This document shows, one piece after another, positions 17,681-26,162 of a stretch of 58,447 nucleotides of DNA. Source of the DNA: Candidatus Bathyarchaeota archaeon (lineage in GTDB: Archaea; Thermoproteota; Bathyarchaeia; Bathyarchaeales; Bathycorpusculaceae); NCBI GenBank assembly GCA_026014665.1, contig JAOZHX010000023.1, forward strand, positions 1-58,447, in the 5' to 3' direction. Each line of letters opens with the position of its first letter. Positions within the stretch are counted from its first letter, which is position 1. Made by a program: the position numbers and the translations under genes. The notes beneath the pieces were generated by a model that was not told where the DNA came from, searched no databases, and was given only the letters and a program-made list of their open reading frames with translations.

Positions 17681-19596
17681 TAGGTAACCTCACGTACTAG
17701 CGATTTTCCCTCAATGTTTTGGACGGTTATGACGTTGGCGTCTTGCTGAGCAAAAGTAATTTGGCTGGGAGTGATCACCACATACTGGGCTGTGGCATCC
17801 TTAATCATTGAAACCAGCACCTTGGCTATCATTTCACGATTTTTAGGATCCATGTGAATGTCATATTCGTCTACTGCGCGGAAAGGAGAGCGCACATGCT
17901 GCTGCAGGGCTAAGAGGAAACCCATGGTTGCTGTGGTTCTCTCCCCGCCACTCTGCGTATAAGAATCCAAGGCGACGGGTTTACCGCCTTTGAAACCCAC
18001 TGAAATCTCCAGTCCCGCTGTCTCAATGTCCTGAGCGTTTGAAAGTTGCACTTCGCCGGTTGCGAGAGTTTGGCTCATGATACGTTGGTATTCTAAGTTG
18101 ACTCGTTCGATTAGATTCTCCATAACGTTGCGCCATGATTGCAGGCGAGTTTTGACTTCTTCGAGCGTTTTCTCACGGTTCTCAGCAACCAACTGCATTT
18201 TTTCTTTAAGTTCTAAGTACAGTTTTGAGTACGACTCATATTGACGTTCGATTTCCTCTGAAACATTCGCCAGCGCTGCCAAGTGCCCATCAGTTAAACC
18301 CATTTCATCTTGTATTTCACTGGGGCTCTTGAGAACAGCAATGCGTTCACCGCTCCTCTGCGCCTTCTCTAACGCAACGTTGAGGGCTTCTTGGGCTTCC
18401 CGAAGCGTTTTTTCAATCGTTTTGACTTCGGCTATGGCGGCTGCACGTTTAAAATCCAAAAGGGCTAAAGCGACACGTTTGTCCAATGCTGTAGCGGAGA
18501 TTTTATCCGTGGCATCCTCGAGATTTAGGAGACGCATCTGGTTTTCCTTTACTTGGATTATGGCGCGCTCGATTTGCCGTTGGGAAGTTTGCAGCATTTC
18601 TTTTAGGTTTTCGCTTCGGAGAAGTTTGAATTGCGGTTTATTAGTGAGGGTCTCTACAAGATGGGCTTCGTCAAGCAATTGCGTAATGAGTTCAAGAGTG
18701 GTTTGGTTTTGAGCAATGTCCCGCTCTAAGTTCAAGCGTTCGTCTAGAGCAGATTTGAGTTCACTTCGAAGCGTCTGCTGTTGACTTTGTTGACCATCAA
18801 GCTCACTGATTATCGCTTGGCGTTCATCCTCAATTTTTCCAAGAGCTTGCTGATTTCGGTTAAAGTTCGCCTGCAACTCCTTAACTATGTTTTCACGACG
18901 CTCAACTTCTGCCCAAACAAGTTCCCGATCCAAAAATCGCCGCTTAAGCTGCAGTTGCTTTTTTTCTTGAAACTTCTCATATTGCGCCCGCCAGTAATTC
19001 AGAGTCTGTTCTGCTTGCTCAAGCAGTTTGCCCACAGACTCCTCTTGGCTTAGGATACGAGTAAGTTTAGTTTTGGCTTGCACAACGTTTTCACGGAACG
19101 GTTCCAACCCAACGGCGGCTTCCACCATGCGCAACTTCTCCACGTTGCTGAGCACGCTGAATTGTTCCACCATGTTTTGATGCATTATGATGAGCATGTT
19201 GTTTGGGTCGACACCGAACCTGCCGAGCAGTCGCTCCACATCTTGTTTGGTGGCAGAACGGTTTTCGAGTTCAAACCAGTATTTACCATCCCTGCGCAGT
19301 ACGCGAGTTAAGAAAAGCTGGTCTTTGGGGAACTTTGGGATGGGACGTTTGTTGCCTTGTTTGCTGTTGTCTAAAATCAACGTGACCCGTGCTTGGTCTT
19401 GTCCCCACCGAATCAAATCGCTGAGTTTGCGTGAGCGTTCCGTGTAGGTTTGCCCCAGCCCCACAGAAATGGCGAGCAAAAGCGAAGATTTGCCGGCTCC
19501 GTTAGGTCCCCCGATTACGTTAACGCCTGCTTTGAAGGGAACTCGGGCGTACTCGTAACTCATGAAGTTTTCAACGATTAATTCTTGGATAAGCAT
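17680..19596 (-). CDS. Short Smc5-like ABC-type ATPase without visible hinge
   Basis: The head ATPase is complete: Walker A GPNGAGKS (residues 30-37), a Q-loop in MHQNMVEQF, the ABC signature TQSGGERTT (about 547-555), and Walker B FRAVDEYDIHMDP (D576, E577). The N-terminus (VENFMSYEYARVPFKAGVNVI) and the signature/Walker B spacing resemble Smc5 more than Smc or Rad50. At 638 aa it is about half the length of Smc: two coiled-coil arms meet at about residues 300-330 with no hinge domain of usual size and no Rad50 CxxC hook. First gene of a three-gene operon, followed without gap by the kleisin-like gene. DNA tethering or loop extrusion is inferred from family. Confidence 0.8.
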   Translation of the reverse strand: MLIQELIVENFMSYEYARVPFKAGVNVIGGPNGAGKSSLLLAISVGLGQTYTERSRKLSDLIRWGQDQARVTLILDNSKQGNKRPIPKFPKDQLFLTRVLRRDGKYWFELENRSATKQDVERLLGRFGVDPNNMLIIMHQNMVEQFSVLSNVEKLRMVEAAVGLEPFRENVVQAKTKLTRILSQEESVGKLLEQAEQTLNYWRAQYEKFQEKKQLQLKRRFLDRELVWAEVERRENIVKELQANFNRNQQALGKIEDERQAIISELDGQQSQQQTLRSELKSALDERLNLERDIAQNQTTLELITQLLDEAHLVETLTNKPQFKLLRSENLKEMLQTSQRQIERAIIQVKENQMRLLNLEDATDKISATALDKRVALALLDFKRAAAIAEVKTIEKTLREAQEALNVALEKAQRSGERIAVLKSPSEIQDEMGLTDGHLAALANVSEEIERQYESYSKLYLELKEKMQLVAENREKTLEEVKTRLQSWRNVMENLIERVNLEYQRIMSQTLATGEVQLSNAQDIETAGLEISVGFKGGKPVALDSYTQSGGERTTATMGFLLALQQHVRSPFRAVDEYDIHMDPKNREMIAKVLVSMIKDATAQYVVITPSQITFAQQDANVITVQNIEGKSLVREVT

Positions 19597-19852
19597 GATT
19601 GTTTACTTTGCCTCTTGATGTAGAAAATAGATGGGAATCCTCAGATATTTAACTAATTAGGCATCTTTAAGCAAAAATCAGGTAGGTCGAGCGATTTTTT
19701 GCATGCGGTTTCACATTTGCCCAGCAATTCTTCGCTCCAAACAACTGGCTGCAAGCAGCGGAAGAAGAAAATATCTTGTGATGATAATAAAAAAAGCTGG
19801 TTTATTCTCAAGCTACCCCCCTCCCCCTGTACGGCAAGCAATAGATTGAACC

Positions 19853-21328
19853 TTAGCAGCCGATTTTCTTGAGCAGTTGCAACAACGAAGCCAACGCTGT
19901 CAGCAACACAGTCACCAAAGCGCATAAGATAATCATGTCTCCGTTTTGGCTGGATATAGCATGTGTCTTGGAAATTTCTGCTTGTTGATCGTTGGCTATT
20001 TGGGGTGGAGACGTTTGGTTCGTTATAGATGGAGTTGAAGGGGGTGTTGGTGCAGGTGTCGGAGTTGCGGTTGATGTGTTCGTTGGCATGGGGGTGGGTG
20101 TGGAAGTTGGCGTTGGAGTGGAAACTGGCTGGGGGATTATCGTTTTATTGGTTGCAATGCTTATGGCGTAGATTTTGCCGTCGAACGAGCCGATGTATAG
20201 GATGCCATGGGAGATGGCAGGCGAGGCAAAAACGAAGTCGCCGGTGCGGTAGGTCCACATAACCGAGGCGTCGGTGGCATCGCGAGCGAGGATGAAGCCG
20301 TCGTATGTACCTACATAAACCACGTTGTTAACGACTGTTGGAGAAGAATAGACATAGCCGTTGGAGTTGTGGGGTCCAAATCCTGCGGCGGCAACCCAGA
20401 CAACTGAGCCCTCGGTAGCGTTTAAGGCGTAAAGGTTGCCTACACCGAAGTTGATGTAGACTTTTCCGTTTGCAACTGCTGGTGACGCGTCAACGTAGCC
20501 GCCGGTGGCATAACTCCAAATTTGAGAGCCGTCACTAGCGTTCAAAGCGTAGATGTTACGGTCGTGTGAGCCAACATAAACAATACCGTCCGCTATGGCG
20601 GGTGAAGAATACACAGCTCCTGCCGTACGGAATGACCAAAGTTTGCCCCCGCTTGTAGCATTCAACGCATAGACGTTACTGTCGCCCGACCCAATGTAAA
20701 CCACTCCGTTACAAACGGCAGGAGACGAGAACACAAAACCGCCCGTTTGGAACACCCAAACTTGGGCGCCATTTGTCGCATTAAGGGCATACACAGAACC
20801 GTAATATGTGCCTATGTAAACCAAGCCGTTAACCACGGCAGGCGAGGATTCTACGCCACTGTTTGTGAAAAATCGCCAGATCAACGAACCATCGGTAGCA
20901 TTTAGAGCAACCACATAACCATTATGGCCATCCCACAAGACGCCAAAATAAACAACCCCATCAACCACCGCTGGAGACGACTCCACCTGGCTGCCGCTAT
21001 CATAAACCCAAATTACAGTGCCAGTTGTAGCGTTGAGAGCATAGACACACCCATTGTTTGAACCATCGTAAACTACGCCGTTCACAACAGCGGCGGATGA
21101 ACGCACTTTATCGCCCGTGCTGAATTGCCAAGAAATAGCACCATCGAATGGAGCATAGGTATAGATTGAGGCGCCCGTGTGCTGGAGGTCATGTAGAAAC
21201 ATTGGCCAATCATCAGAAGTAGCGCTAGCATCACCTCTCACAATTCCCATAGAGAAGAGTGAGGTTGGAATAGTTAAAAACAAAAACACTAAAACAGCAA
21301 ACGCGACAATGATACCTTTTCGGTTCAT
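19853..21328 (-). CDS. Secreted PQQ-type beta-propeller protein with C-terminal anchor
   Basis: After a signal peptide (GIIVAFAVLVFLFLTIPTSLF) the chain has about eight repeats of the form V-Y-x-G-S...V-Y-A-L-N-A-T-x-G-x-x-W-x-F, the PQQ/BamB-like propeller blade. A Pro/Thr/Ser linker (about residues 410-450) and a final hydrophobic helix (MIILCALVTVLLTALASLL) anchor it outside the cell. The frame extends to 21367, but GGTGA seven bases before the ATG at 21328 fixes the start. The N-x-T sequons suggest glycosylation. No catalytic residues; probably a surface binding protein. Confidence 0.8.
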   Translation of the reverse strand: MNRKGIIVAFAVLVFLFLTIPTSLFSMGIVRGDASATSDDWPMFLHDLQHTGASIYTYAPFDGAISWQFSTGDKVRSSAAVVNGVVYDGSNNGCVYALNATTGTVIWVYDSGSQVESSPAVVDGVVYFGVLWDGHNGYVVALNATDGSLIWRFFTNSGVESSPAVVNGLVYIGTYYGSVYALNATNGAQVWVFQTGGFVFSSPAVCNGVVYIGSGDSNVYALNATSGGKLWSFRTAGAVYSSPAIADGIVYVGSHDRNIYALNASDGSQIWSYATGGYVDASPAVANGKVYINFGVGNLYALNATEGSVVWVAAAGFGPHNSNGYVYSSPTVVNNVVYVGTYDGFILARDATDASVMWTYRTGDFVFASPAISHGILYIGSFDGKIYAISIATNKTIIPQPVSTPTPTSTPTPMPTNTSTATPTPAPTPPSTPSITNQTSPPQIANDQQAEISKTHAISSQNGDMIILCALVTVLLTALASLLQLLKKIGC

Positions 21329-21390
21329 TCGGTTGTTCACCACTAGACCGTTCAAAGACTTTACCATAAAAGATTATTCGTCAAAAAATC

Positions 21391-21424
21391 TTGACTGGCG
21401 TTAGTCAATTTTTCTTGACTAAAC
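21391..21424. promoter_or_regulatory. TTGACT/AGTCAA inverted repeat plus half site upstream of propeller gene
   Basis: TTGACT (21391-21396) and AGTCAA (21403-21408) form a perfect inverted repeat with a six-base spacer; a further copy TTTCTTGACTAA follows at 21411-21422. The same core recurs in a cluster at 45248-45337, upstream of another secreted protein. The spacing 60-95 bases before the start suits an operator or activator site. Confidence 0.45.
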
Positions 21425-21495
21425 ACTATAGAATCTAAGTTTTACCAAGAAGGATAATTCTATGAATCAAAATGCTATCTAGTTTTAACAATAAA

Positions 21496-21557
21496 CGATG
21501 AATCAGTGGCGCTTCATCGCCTAGTCAGCCGACTCAGCGGACTGAACCTAGGTGATG
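21496..21557 (-). terminator. Two overlapping hairpins at the end of the RNA polymerase operon
   Basis: CGATGAA (21496-21502) pairs with TTCATCG (21513-21519). The larger hairpin pairs 21515-21524 with 21548-21557, and inner TCAG/CTGA and CCG/CGG pairs extend it. They share 21515-21519 and so exclude each other. The larger one includes the nusA stop codon. A terminator or processing site for the operon is likely. Confidence 0.4.
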
Positions 21558-21985
21558 CTTACGTTCTGAATGTCGAAGTATCGTTTTGCTAAAAAACGCA
21601 AACGTTCGGCGTTCTTGCCGTTCTTACCTATTGCGACGCCCTTGTCTTTGGGGTTGACAGTTATGACTGCCATTTTCTTGCCGTCAGTGCGTTCGGTGAC
21701 ACGAATTTCTCGGACTGCTGCGGGTTTGAGGGCGTTTTTCATGAATGTGGCTGGGTCTTCGCTGTATTCGATGATTTCGTGCTTCTTACCTGTCATGCGT
21801 TCAAGGGTGTGGATGTTTCGTCCGCCTTTACCTATGGCTACACCGACTTGTCCTTGGTTGACGATGAAGATTGCGCGTTCTTGTTCTTCGTCGATTATGC
21901 AGTCTTTCACGCTGGCGCCGCTTATGCTTTCAAAGAGTGCAATGTATCGCATTTCGTCGCAGGTAATTTTTATGCCAGTTGTCAG
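21548..21985 (-). CDS. nusA: Archaeal NusA-like transcription elongation protein
   Basis: Two KH domains are visible, each with the G-x-x-G loop: VAIGKGGRNIHTLERM and VAIGKNGKNAERLRFLA. It is the archaeal NusA, lacking the bacterial N-terminal and S1 domains, and acts with RNA polymerase on RNA. It is the last gene of the polymerase operon, the position seen in most archaea. The first ATG (21952, MRYIALFES) lacks a ribosome binding site. Eleven codons upstream, a CTG at 21985 follows a perfect GGAGG by seven bases and yields TTGIKITCDEMRYIALFES, which resembles other archaeal NusA N-termini, so a CTG start is proposed. Confidence 0.88.
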   Translation of the reverse strand: MTTGIKITCDEMRYIALFESISGASVKDCIIDEEQERAIFIVNQGQVGVAIGKGGRNIHTLERMTGKKHEIIEYSEDPATFMKNALKPAAVREIRVTERTDGKKMAVITVNPKDKGVAIGKNGKNAERLRFLAKRYFDIQNVSIT

Positions 21986-22010
21986 TTTTTTTCCTCCATT
22001 TTATTTTTTT

Positions 22011-22328
22011 TTATTCTTGAGCTTGATTTTGCTCAGTTATTTTGAGAATGTCTGAATCCCCAGTTTCACGGATGCTAAGAGCTGAGATGATGAAGAGTTT
22101 GTTGCACACTTCAGCTAGGTCCATTGAGCCACCTTTATAGGTTATAACGGGGACTTTAGAGATTTCTCCATAGTATTCTATTTGTTCTTTTATGTCTTTT
22201 GGACAGTTTGCAGCTAAAACTATCATCTTAGCTTTGCCTGTCTTGGCGTTCTGCAACGCAGCGTTGGCTCCGAAAGATACTTTGCCTGTTTTCACCGCTG
22301 ACGCTAACGCTTTATCTATGTCTATCAT
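22011..22328 (-). CDS. rpl30e: Ribosomal protein L30e
   Basis: A 105-aa protein of the L7Ae/L30e RNA-binding family. The order GKVSFGANAALQNAKTGKAKMIVLAANCP is typical of L30e, as is VPVITYKGGSMDLAEVCNK. It belongs to the large ribosomal subunit. The start overlaps the end of rpoA (ATGA), and nusA follows after a short gap with GGAGG, the usual archaeal order. Confidence 0.92.
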   Translation of the reverse strand: MIDIDKALASAVKTGKVSFGANAALQNAKTGKAKMIVLAANCPKDIKEQIEYYGEISKVPVITYKGGSMDLAEVCNKLFIISALSIRETGDSDILKITEQNQAQE

Positions 22329-25300
22329 GCTTCTGTTTTTCCTCCTTCTTTTTCTTGACGCTCAAACGTTGACATGTAGAGTTCAACTAAGCCTGTGCCG
22401 ATTGGAATAGACTGCCCAACTATAACGTTTTCTGTCACTCCAGCCAAAGGATCACTTTCACCCTTCACTGCGGCCTCAACGATGTTGGGAACCGTGATTT
22501 CGAATGCGGCGCGCGCGAGCACGCTGGCTTTTTTGCCGCTGATTCCATGCCTGCCGATTTGCTGCACGTCGCCCGTTGTAGTCATCATGTCTGCTACGAG
22601 CATTACGTGTCTAACGTCCACGTCTAAGCCTTGGTCTTCCAGCACGCCTTTGGCTTCGTTAACTAAGGCGTTCCTTGAAGCTTCGACGCCTAGTGTTTTA
22701 GCGATTTCGTGAATGTTGTTGGTTGTCGTGCGTGAAGTGTCTACTCCGTCGATTTCGAGGACTTTAGCAAGGTTGGAGCCGTCGGTGCGGATAACCCATT
22801 CACCGCTTTCCTCAGTTACGAGGACACGTTTGATGTCTGGTACACCTTTAACTTGGTAACCTGGAATCTTTCCTAGCAGTCTCTTGATTTGCTCAGCCTT
22901 CTTTGGTTTAATCTCAACAGTGGAATCTGTCACCGTAACGGTTGCGTTTTGTTGTTGCTCGAGACGTTCTTTGAGTTCATCCATTGTGATGGCACGATCT
23001 TCCATCATTTGCTTGTTGACTTCTATGATTATCTCTTCCCTGACGGGGTCCTCGTAGATAGCGGATGCCAAGTTCTCAACCGACGTATATATGATGTTGC
23101 GGGCAACTTCCACTGCGCCTTCTTTGCTCTTTGCGTGTTCACCTGTCAGGTAAATGGTCATGATAGGAGTGGATGGGATTCTGCGTGCGTCTACGATTTC
23201 GATTAGCCGCGGTAAGCCTAAGGTGACGTTTTGTTCTTTGACACCTGCATAGTGGAAAGTTCTAAGAGTCATCTGCGTGCCTGGTTCACCAATTGATTGG
23301 GCTGCGACGATGCCGACTGCTTCGCCTGGTTCCATCAACGCACGCTTGTATTGCTGGGCTGTTAGGTTCACCGCTTTCTCTACGCCTTTGGCTGTAAGTT
23401 TGTTCTTTGCGAAGTTCTGTTTCAGTTGGTTGAGCAGTATAGGGGTGATTTGGTCCTCAACGCTCTTTAGTTGCTTCTTGATGAAATCAGGTGATGCTGG
23501 CTCGCCTTTTTCCTCTCCAAGTTTAACTTGGTCGATTAGTCGGCTGACGTTTACAGCTTTACCGTGGTCGCTTTTTGCTGGGTCAACGCCATCTTCACCA
23601 TAGCGGAACTGAATGATGTCGCCTGCAGAATCACGCACTGTTCCATCATATTCGAGGCGAATGTGCTCCAAGGCGTTGATGAGCCTGCGCTGCATGTAAC
23701 CGCTCTGCTGGGTGCGGACGGCTGTGTCGACTAGACCTTCTCTGCCACCCATAGCGTGGAAGAAGAATTCAATCGCGTCTAAGCCTGTTTGATAAGAGTT
23801 GTAGACGAAGCCTCGTGCTCTTGGGCGCGGGTCATTTGGCGTAAAGTGTGGCAAAGCTCGGTCAGCGTAACCTCGGAGGATACGTTTGCCTCGGACTGAT
23901 TGTTGACCAACACAGGCAGCTATTTGACCGATGTTGAGGCTTGAGCCTCTTGCGCCGGTCCGTGTCATAACGATGCCTGCGTTTTCCAACGTAAAGTCGT
24001 CGTCGGCTATTTTGCCTGATTCGTCTCTGGCTGTGGCGAGTTCATGCATGACGTAGATTTCGAAGCTTTCTTCAAGAGTCTGACCGGGTAACCGCGGCAG
24101 AGTGCCATTTCGGTAGTTCTCTATGTGCTCATCGATTTTCTTTTGGATTCGATCCATGGTTTTTGCTATGCGGTTGCGTGCTTTGGCTGAAAGAACGAGT
24201 TGGTCGTATGTGTAGCTGAATCCACGCATGGAGATAAAGAGTTTTAACATGCGAGTTATGTTGTTGAGGAATTCCCGTCCTGCTTGAGTACCGTAATCTT
24301 TGATGATCCTGTGAAGCAAGCTTTCAGATTGTTCAGAACCAATGGAGCGCCTGTCAATGATGCCTGAAACCAACTGCCCATTTCGCACAACGACATAGGC
24401 GTCATGCTTACATTCTTCCTCTTCGCACTTAGCGCAGCCTTGGCAGATGTTCGCCTTCAAGACATAATTGAGGGTCTTTGGCAAGAAGAGGCTAAAGATT
24501 TGTTTACCAGACCACATAGGCTGTGGCTCTTTGATTTCAGGTTCAGGCAAGTCCCCGGTATAATTGGTCGTAGTCAGCAACCTATCGATCTGTTCTCGAG
24601 TTAAATAGTTGCCTCTACGAGTGAAGTAGTACGCACCAGTAATGAAATCCCTGATTGCGCCGATGATGGGTCCGCCGAATCTGGGCGATAAGATTTGGTC
24701 TTGAACCTGCATGAGCAACAGTGATTCAGTGCGTGCTTCTTCGCTTTGTGGAACGTGAAGGTTCATTTCGTCGCCGTCAAAGTCAGCGTTGTAGGGTGGG
24801 CAAACACAAAGGTGCATGCGGAAGGTCTTGTATGGCAGCACACGGACGTAGTGCGCCATGATGGACATGCGGTGAAGCGAAGGCTGTCGGTTGAAGATGG
24901 CTATGTCGCCGTTCTTGAGGTGACGTTCTACCACAAAGCCCAATTCTACGGCTTCTGCGATTTTAGTGCGGTCAACCACGAACTCAAGGCGGATGCGTTT
25001 GCCGTCCGGTCGGATGATATAGAGCGCACCAGGATAGTTTTCTGGTCCGTTAATTACAAGCCTCTTCATTTCCTCTATGTTCCAAGACGTTACTTTTTCC
25101 GGAACAGAGAGGCGCATGGCAACGTCTTGTGGAACACCAACCTCGTTTATGTCTAGGTTGGGGTCGGGTGATATAACAGTACGAGCACTAAAGTCCACAC
25201 GTTTGCCCGACAGGTTACTTCGGAAACGTCCCTCTTTGCCTTTGAGCCTCTGCGAGAGCGTTTTGAGAGCTCTACCACTGCGGTGCCTTGCAGGCGGGAT

Positions 25301-26161
25301 ACCTGAGGCTTCATTGTTAAAGTACGTGGTAACGTGGTACTGCAGTAGCTCAGAGAGGTCTTGAATGATGAGGGTTGGGGCACCTGCTTCCATGTTTTCC
25401 TTTAAACGCTGGTTGATTCGGATGATGTCAACCAGTTTATGAGTTAAGTCGTCTTCTGAGCGAATACCTGATTCCAACGTGATTGAAGGGCGAACGTAAA
25501 CGGGTGGAACAGGAAGGACTTGGAGAACCATCCATTCGGGGCGTGCAACCTTAGGGTTGAAACCCAAAATTTCAAGATCCTCATCGGAGATGCGTTCCAA
25601 TCGCTCCCGAATCATGCTGGGCGTCAAGGGCTCAGAACCAGCATCGGTTTGCTCTATGAATTTGGTTGGCTTCTCAAACGTGATCTTATACTGGGGAGCA
25701 GCACAGTATGGGCATTGTTTAGCCTTAATGTCAGCCATGATTTCCTTGTAAACCTCGTCAGGAATGGTGCCCAAGAGCTCGTTAAACCGCTCTATTCTTT
25801 GCCGAGCCTTTTTCGCGGCATCTTCAGTTAAGAGAATGCGTCCGCATGTTCGACAAGTGGACTTTAGAAGATCAAAAATAATCTTTGTGAATTCGATGTG
25901 AACAATGGGTACGGCGAGTTCGATGTGGCCAAAGTGCCCTGGGCAGCGGATAGCGGTGTTGCCGCAGGTTTTGCAGCGTTGCCTTGGCTCGAGGGTGCCG
26001 AGTCTGCCGTCCATTAAGCCTGCTGTGATTGGTGCACCGTCTTCGTCGTAGGTGTCGGGTGTTTGGATTTCCACGACGCTTTGTTTTCGGAGGTCCTTTG
26101 GTGAGATTAGACCAAATGATATTTCATCTACTACTTTATGGATTAATTCTTCCTGTGCCAT
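22325..26161 (-). CDS. rpoA: DNA-directed RNA polymerase subunit A, unsplit (A' + A'')
   Basis: The 1278-aa product carries both halves of the largest subunit. The A' part has the zinc sites CKTCG...CPGHFGH and CRTCG...CPYC, and the catalytic NADFDGDEMN that holds magnesium. The A'' part begins before MEPGEAVGIVAAQSIGEPGTQ (residue about 943) and runs to GLVELYMS. In most archaea these are two genes (rpoA1, rpoA2); a single gene is reported for Thaumarchaeota and some relatives. It follows rpoB with a one-base gap. No frameshift or stop lies at the usual split point, so this is a true fusion (or unsplit ancestor), not an artefact. Confidence 0.96.
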   Translation of the reverse strand: MAQEELIHKVVDEISFGLISPKDLRKQSVVEIQTPDTYDEDGAPITAGLMDGRLGTLEPRQRCKTCGNTAIRCPGHFGHIELAVPIVHIEFTKIIFDLLKSTCRTCGRILLTEDAAKKARQRIERFNELLGTIPDEVYKEIMADIKAKQCPYCAAPQYKITFEKPTKFIEQTDAGSEPLTPSMIRERLERISDEDLEILGFNPKVARPEWMVLQVLPVPPVYVRPSITLESGIRSEDDLTHKLVDIIRINQRLKENMEAGAPTLIIQDLSELLQYHVTTYFNNEASGIPPARHRSGRALKTLSQRLKGKEGRFRSNLSGKRVDFSARTVISPDPNLDINEVGVPQDVAMRLSVPEKVTSWNIEEMKRLVINGPENYPGALYIIRPDGKRIRLEFVVDRTKIAEAVELGFVVERHLKNGDIAIFNRQPSLHRMSIMAHYVRVLPYKTFRMHLCVCPPYNADFDGDEMNLHVPQSEEARTESLLLMQVQDQILSPRFGGPIIGAIRDFITGAYYFTRRGNYLTREQIDRLLTTTNYTGDLPEPEIKEPQPMWSGKQIFSLFLPKTLNYVLKANICQGCAKCEEEECKHDAYVVVRNGQLVSGIIDRRSIGSEQSESLLHRIIKDYGTQAGREFLNNITRMLKLFISMRGFSYTYDQLVLSAKARNRIAKTMDRIQKKIDEHIENYRNGTLPRLPGQTLEESFEIYVMHELATARDESGKIADDDFTLENAGIVMTRTGARGSSLNIGQIAACVGQQSVRGKRILRGYADRALPHFTPNDPRPRARGFVYNSYQTGLDAIEFFFHAMGGREGLVDTAVRTQQSGYMQRRLINALEHIRLEYDGTVRDSAGDIIQFRYGEDGVDPAKSDHGKAVNVSRLIDQVKLGEEKGEPASPDFIKKQLKSVEDQITPILLNQLKQNFAKNKLTAKGVEKAVNLTAQQYKRALMEPGEAVGIVAAQSIGEPGTQMTLRTFHYAGVKEQNVTLGLPRLIEIVDARRIPSTPIMTIYLTGEHAKSKEGAVEVARNIIYTSVENLASAIYEDPVREEIIIEVNKQMMEDRAITMDELKERLEQQQNATVTVTDSTVEIKPKKAEQIKRLLGKIPGYQVKGVPDIKRVLVTEESGEWVIRTDGSNLAKVLEIDGVDTSRTTTNNIHEIAKTLGVEASRNALVNEAKGVLEDQGLDVDVRHVMLVADMMTTTGDVQQIGRHGISGKKASVLARAAFEITVPNIVEAAVKGESDPLAGVTENVIVGQSIPIGTGLVELYMSTFERQEKEGGKTEA

Positions 26162-26162
26162 C

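Noticed and set aside
19810..19830. C-rich tract similar to 39685-39695 (CTACCCC..TCCCCCT), possible G-quadruplex or repeat
   Set aside because: Only two G runs per site and no further copies seen; similarity is low complexity.
19653..19925. Minus-strand frame of about 90 codons before the propeller stop
   Set aside because: It overlaps the propeller gene in another frame, and its composition is erratic with a poly-A tract.
22395..25831. Several long open frames on the plus strand opposite rpoA
   Set aside because: They run antisense to a clearly conserved gene, have no ribosome binding sites or recognisable motifs, and arise from the codon bias of rpoA.
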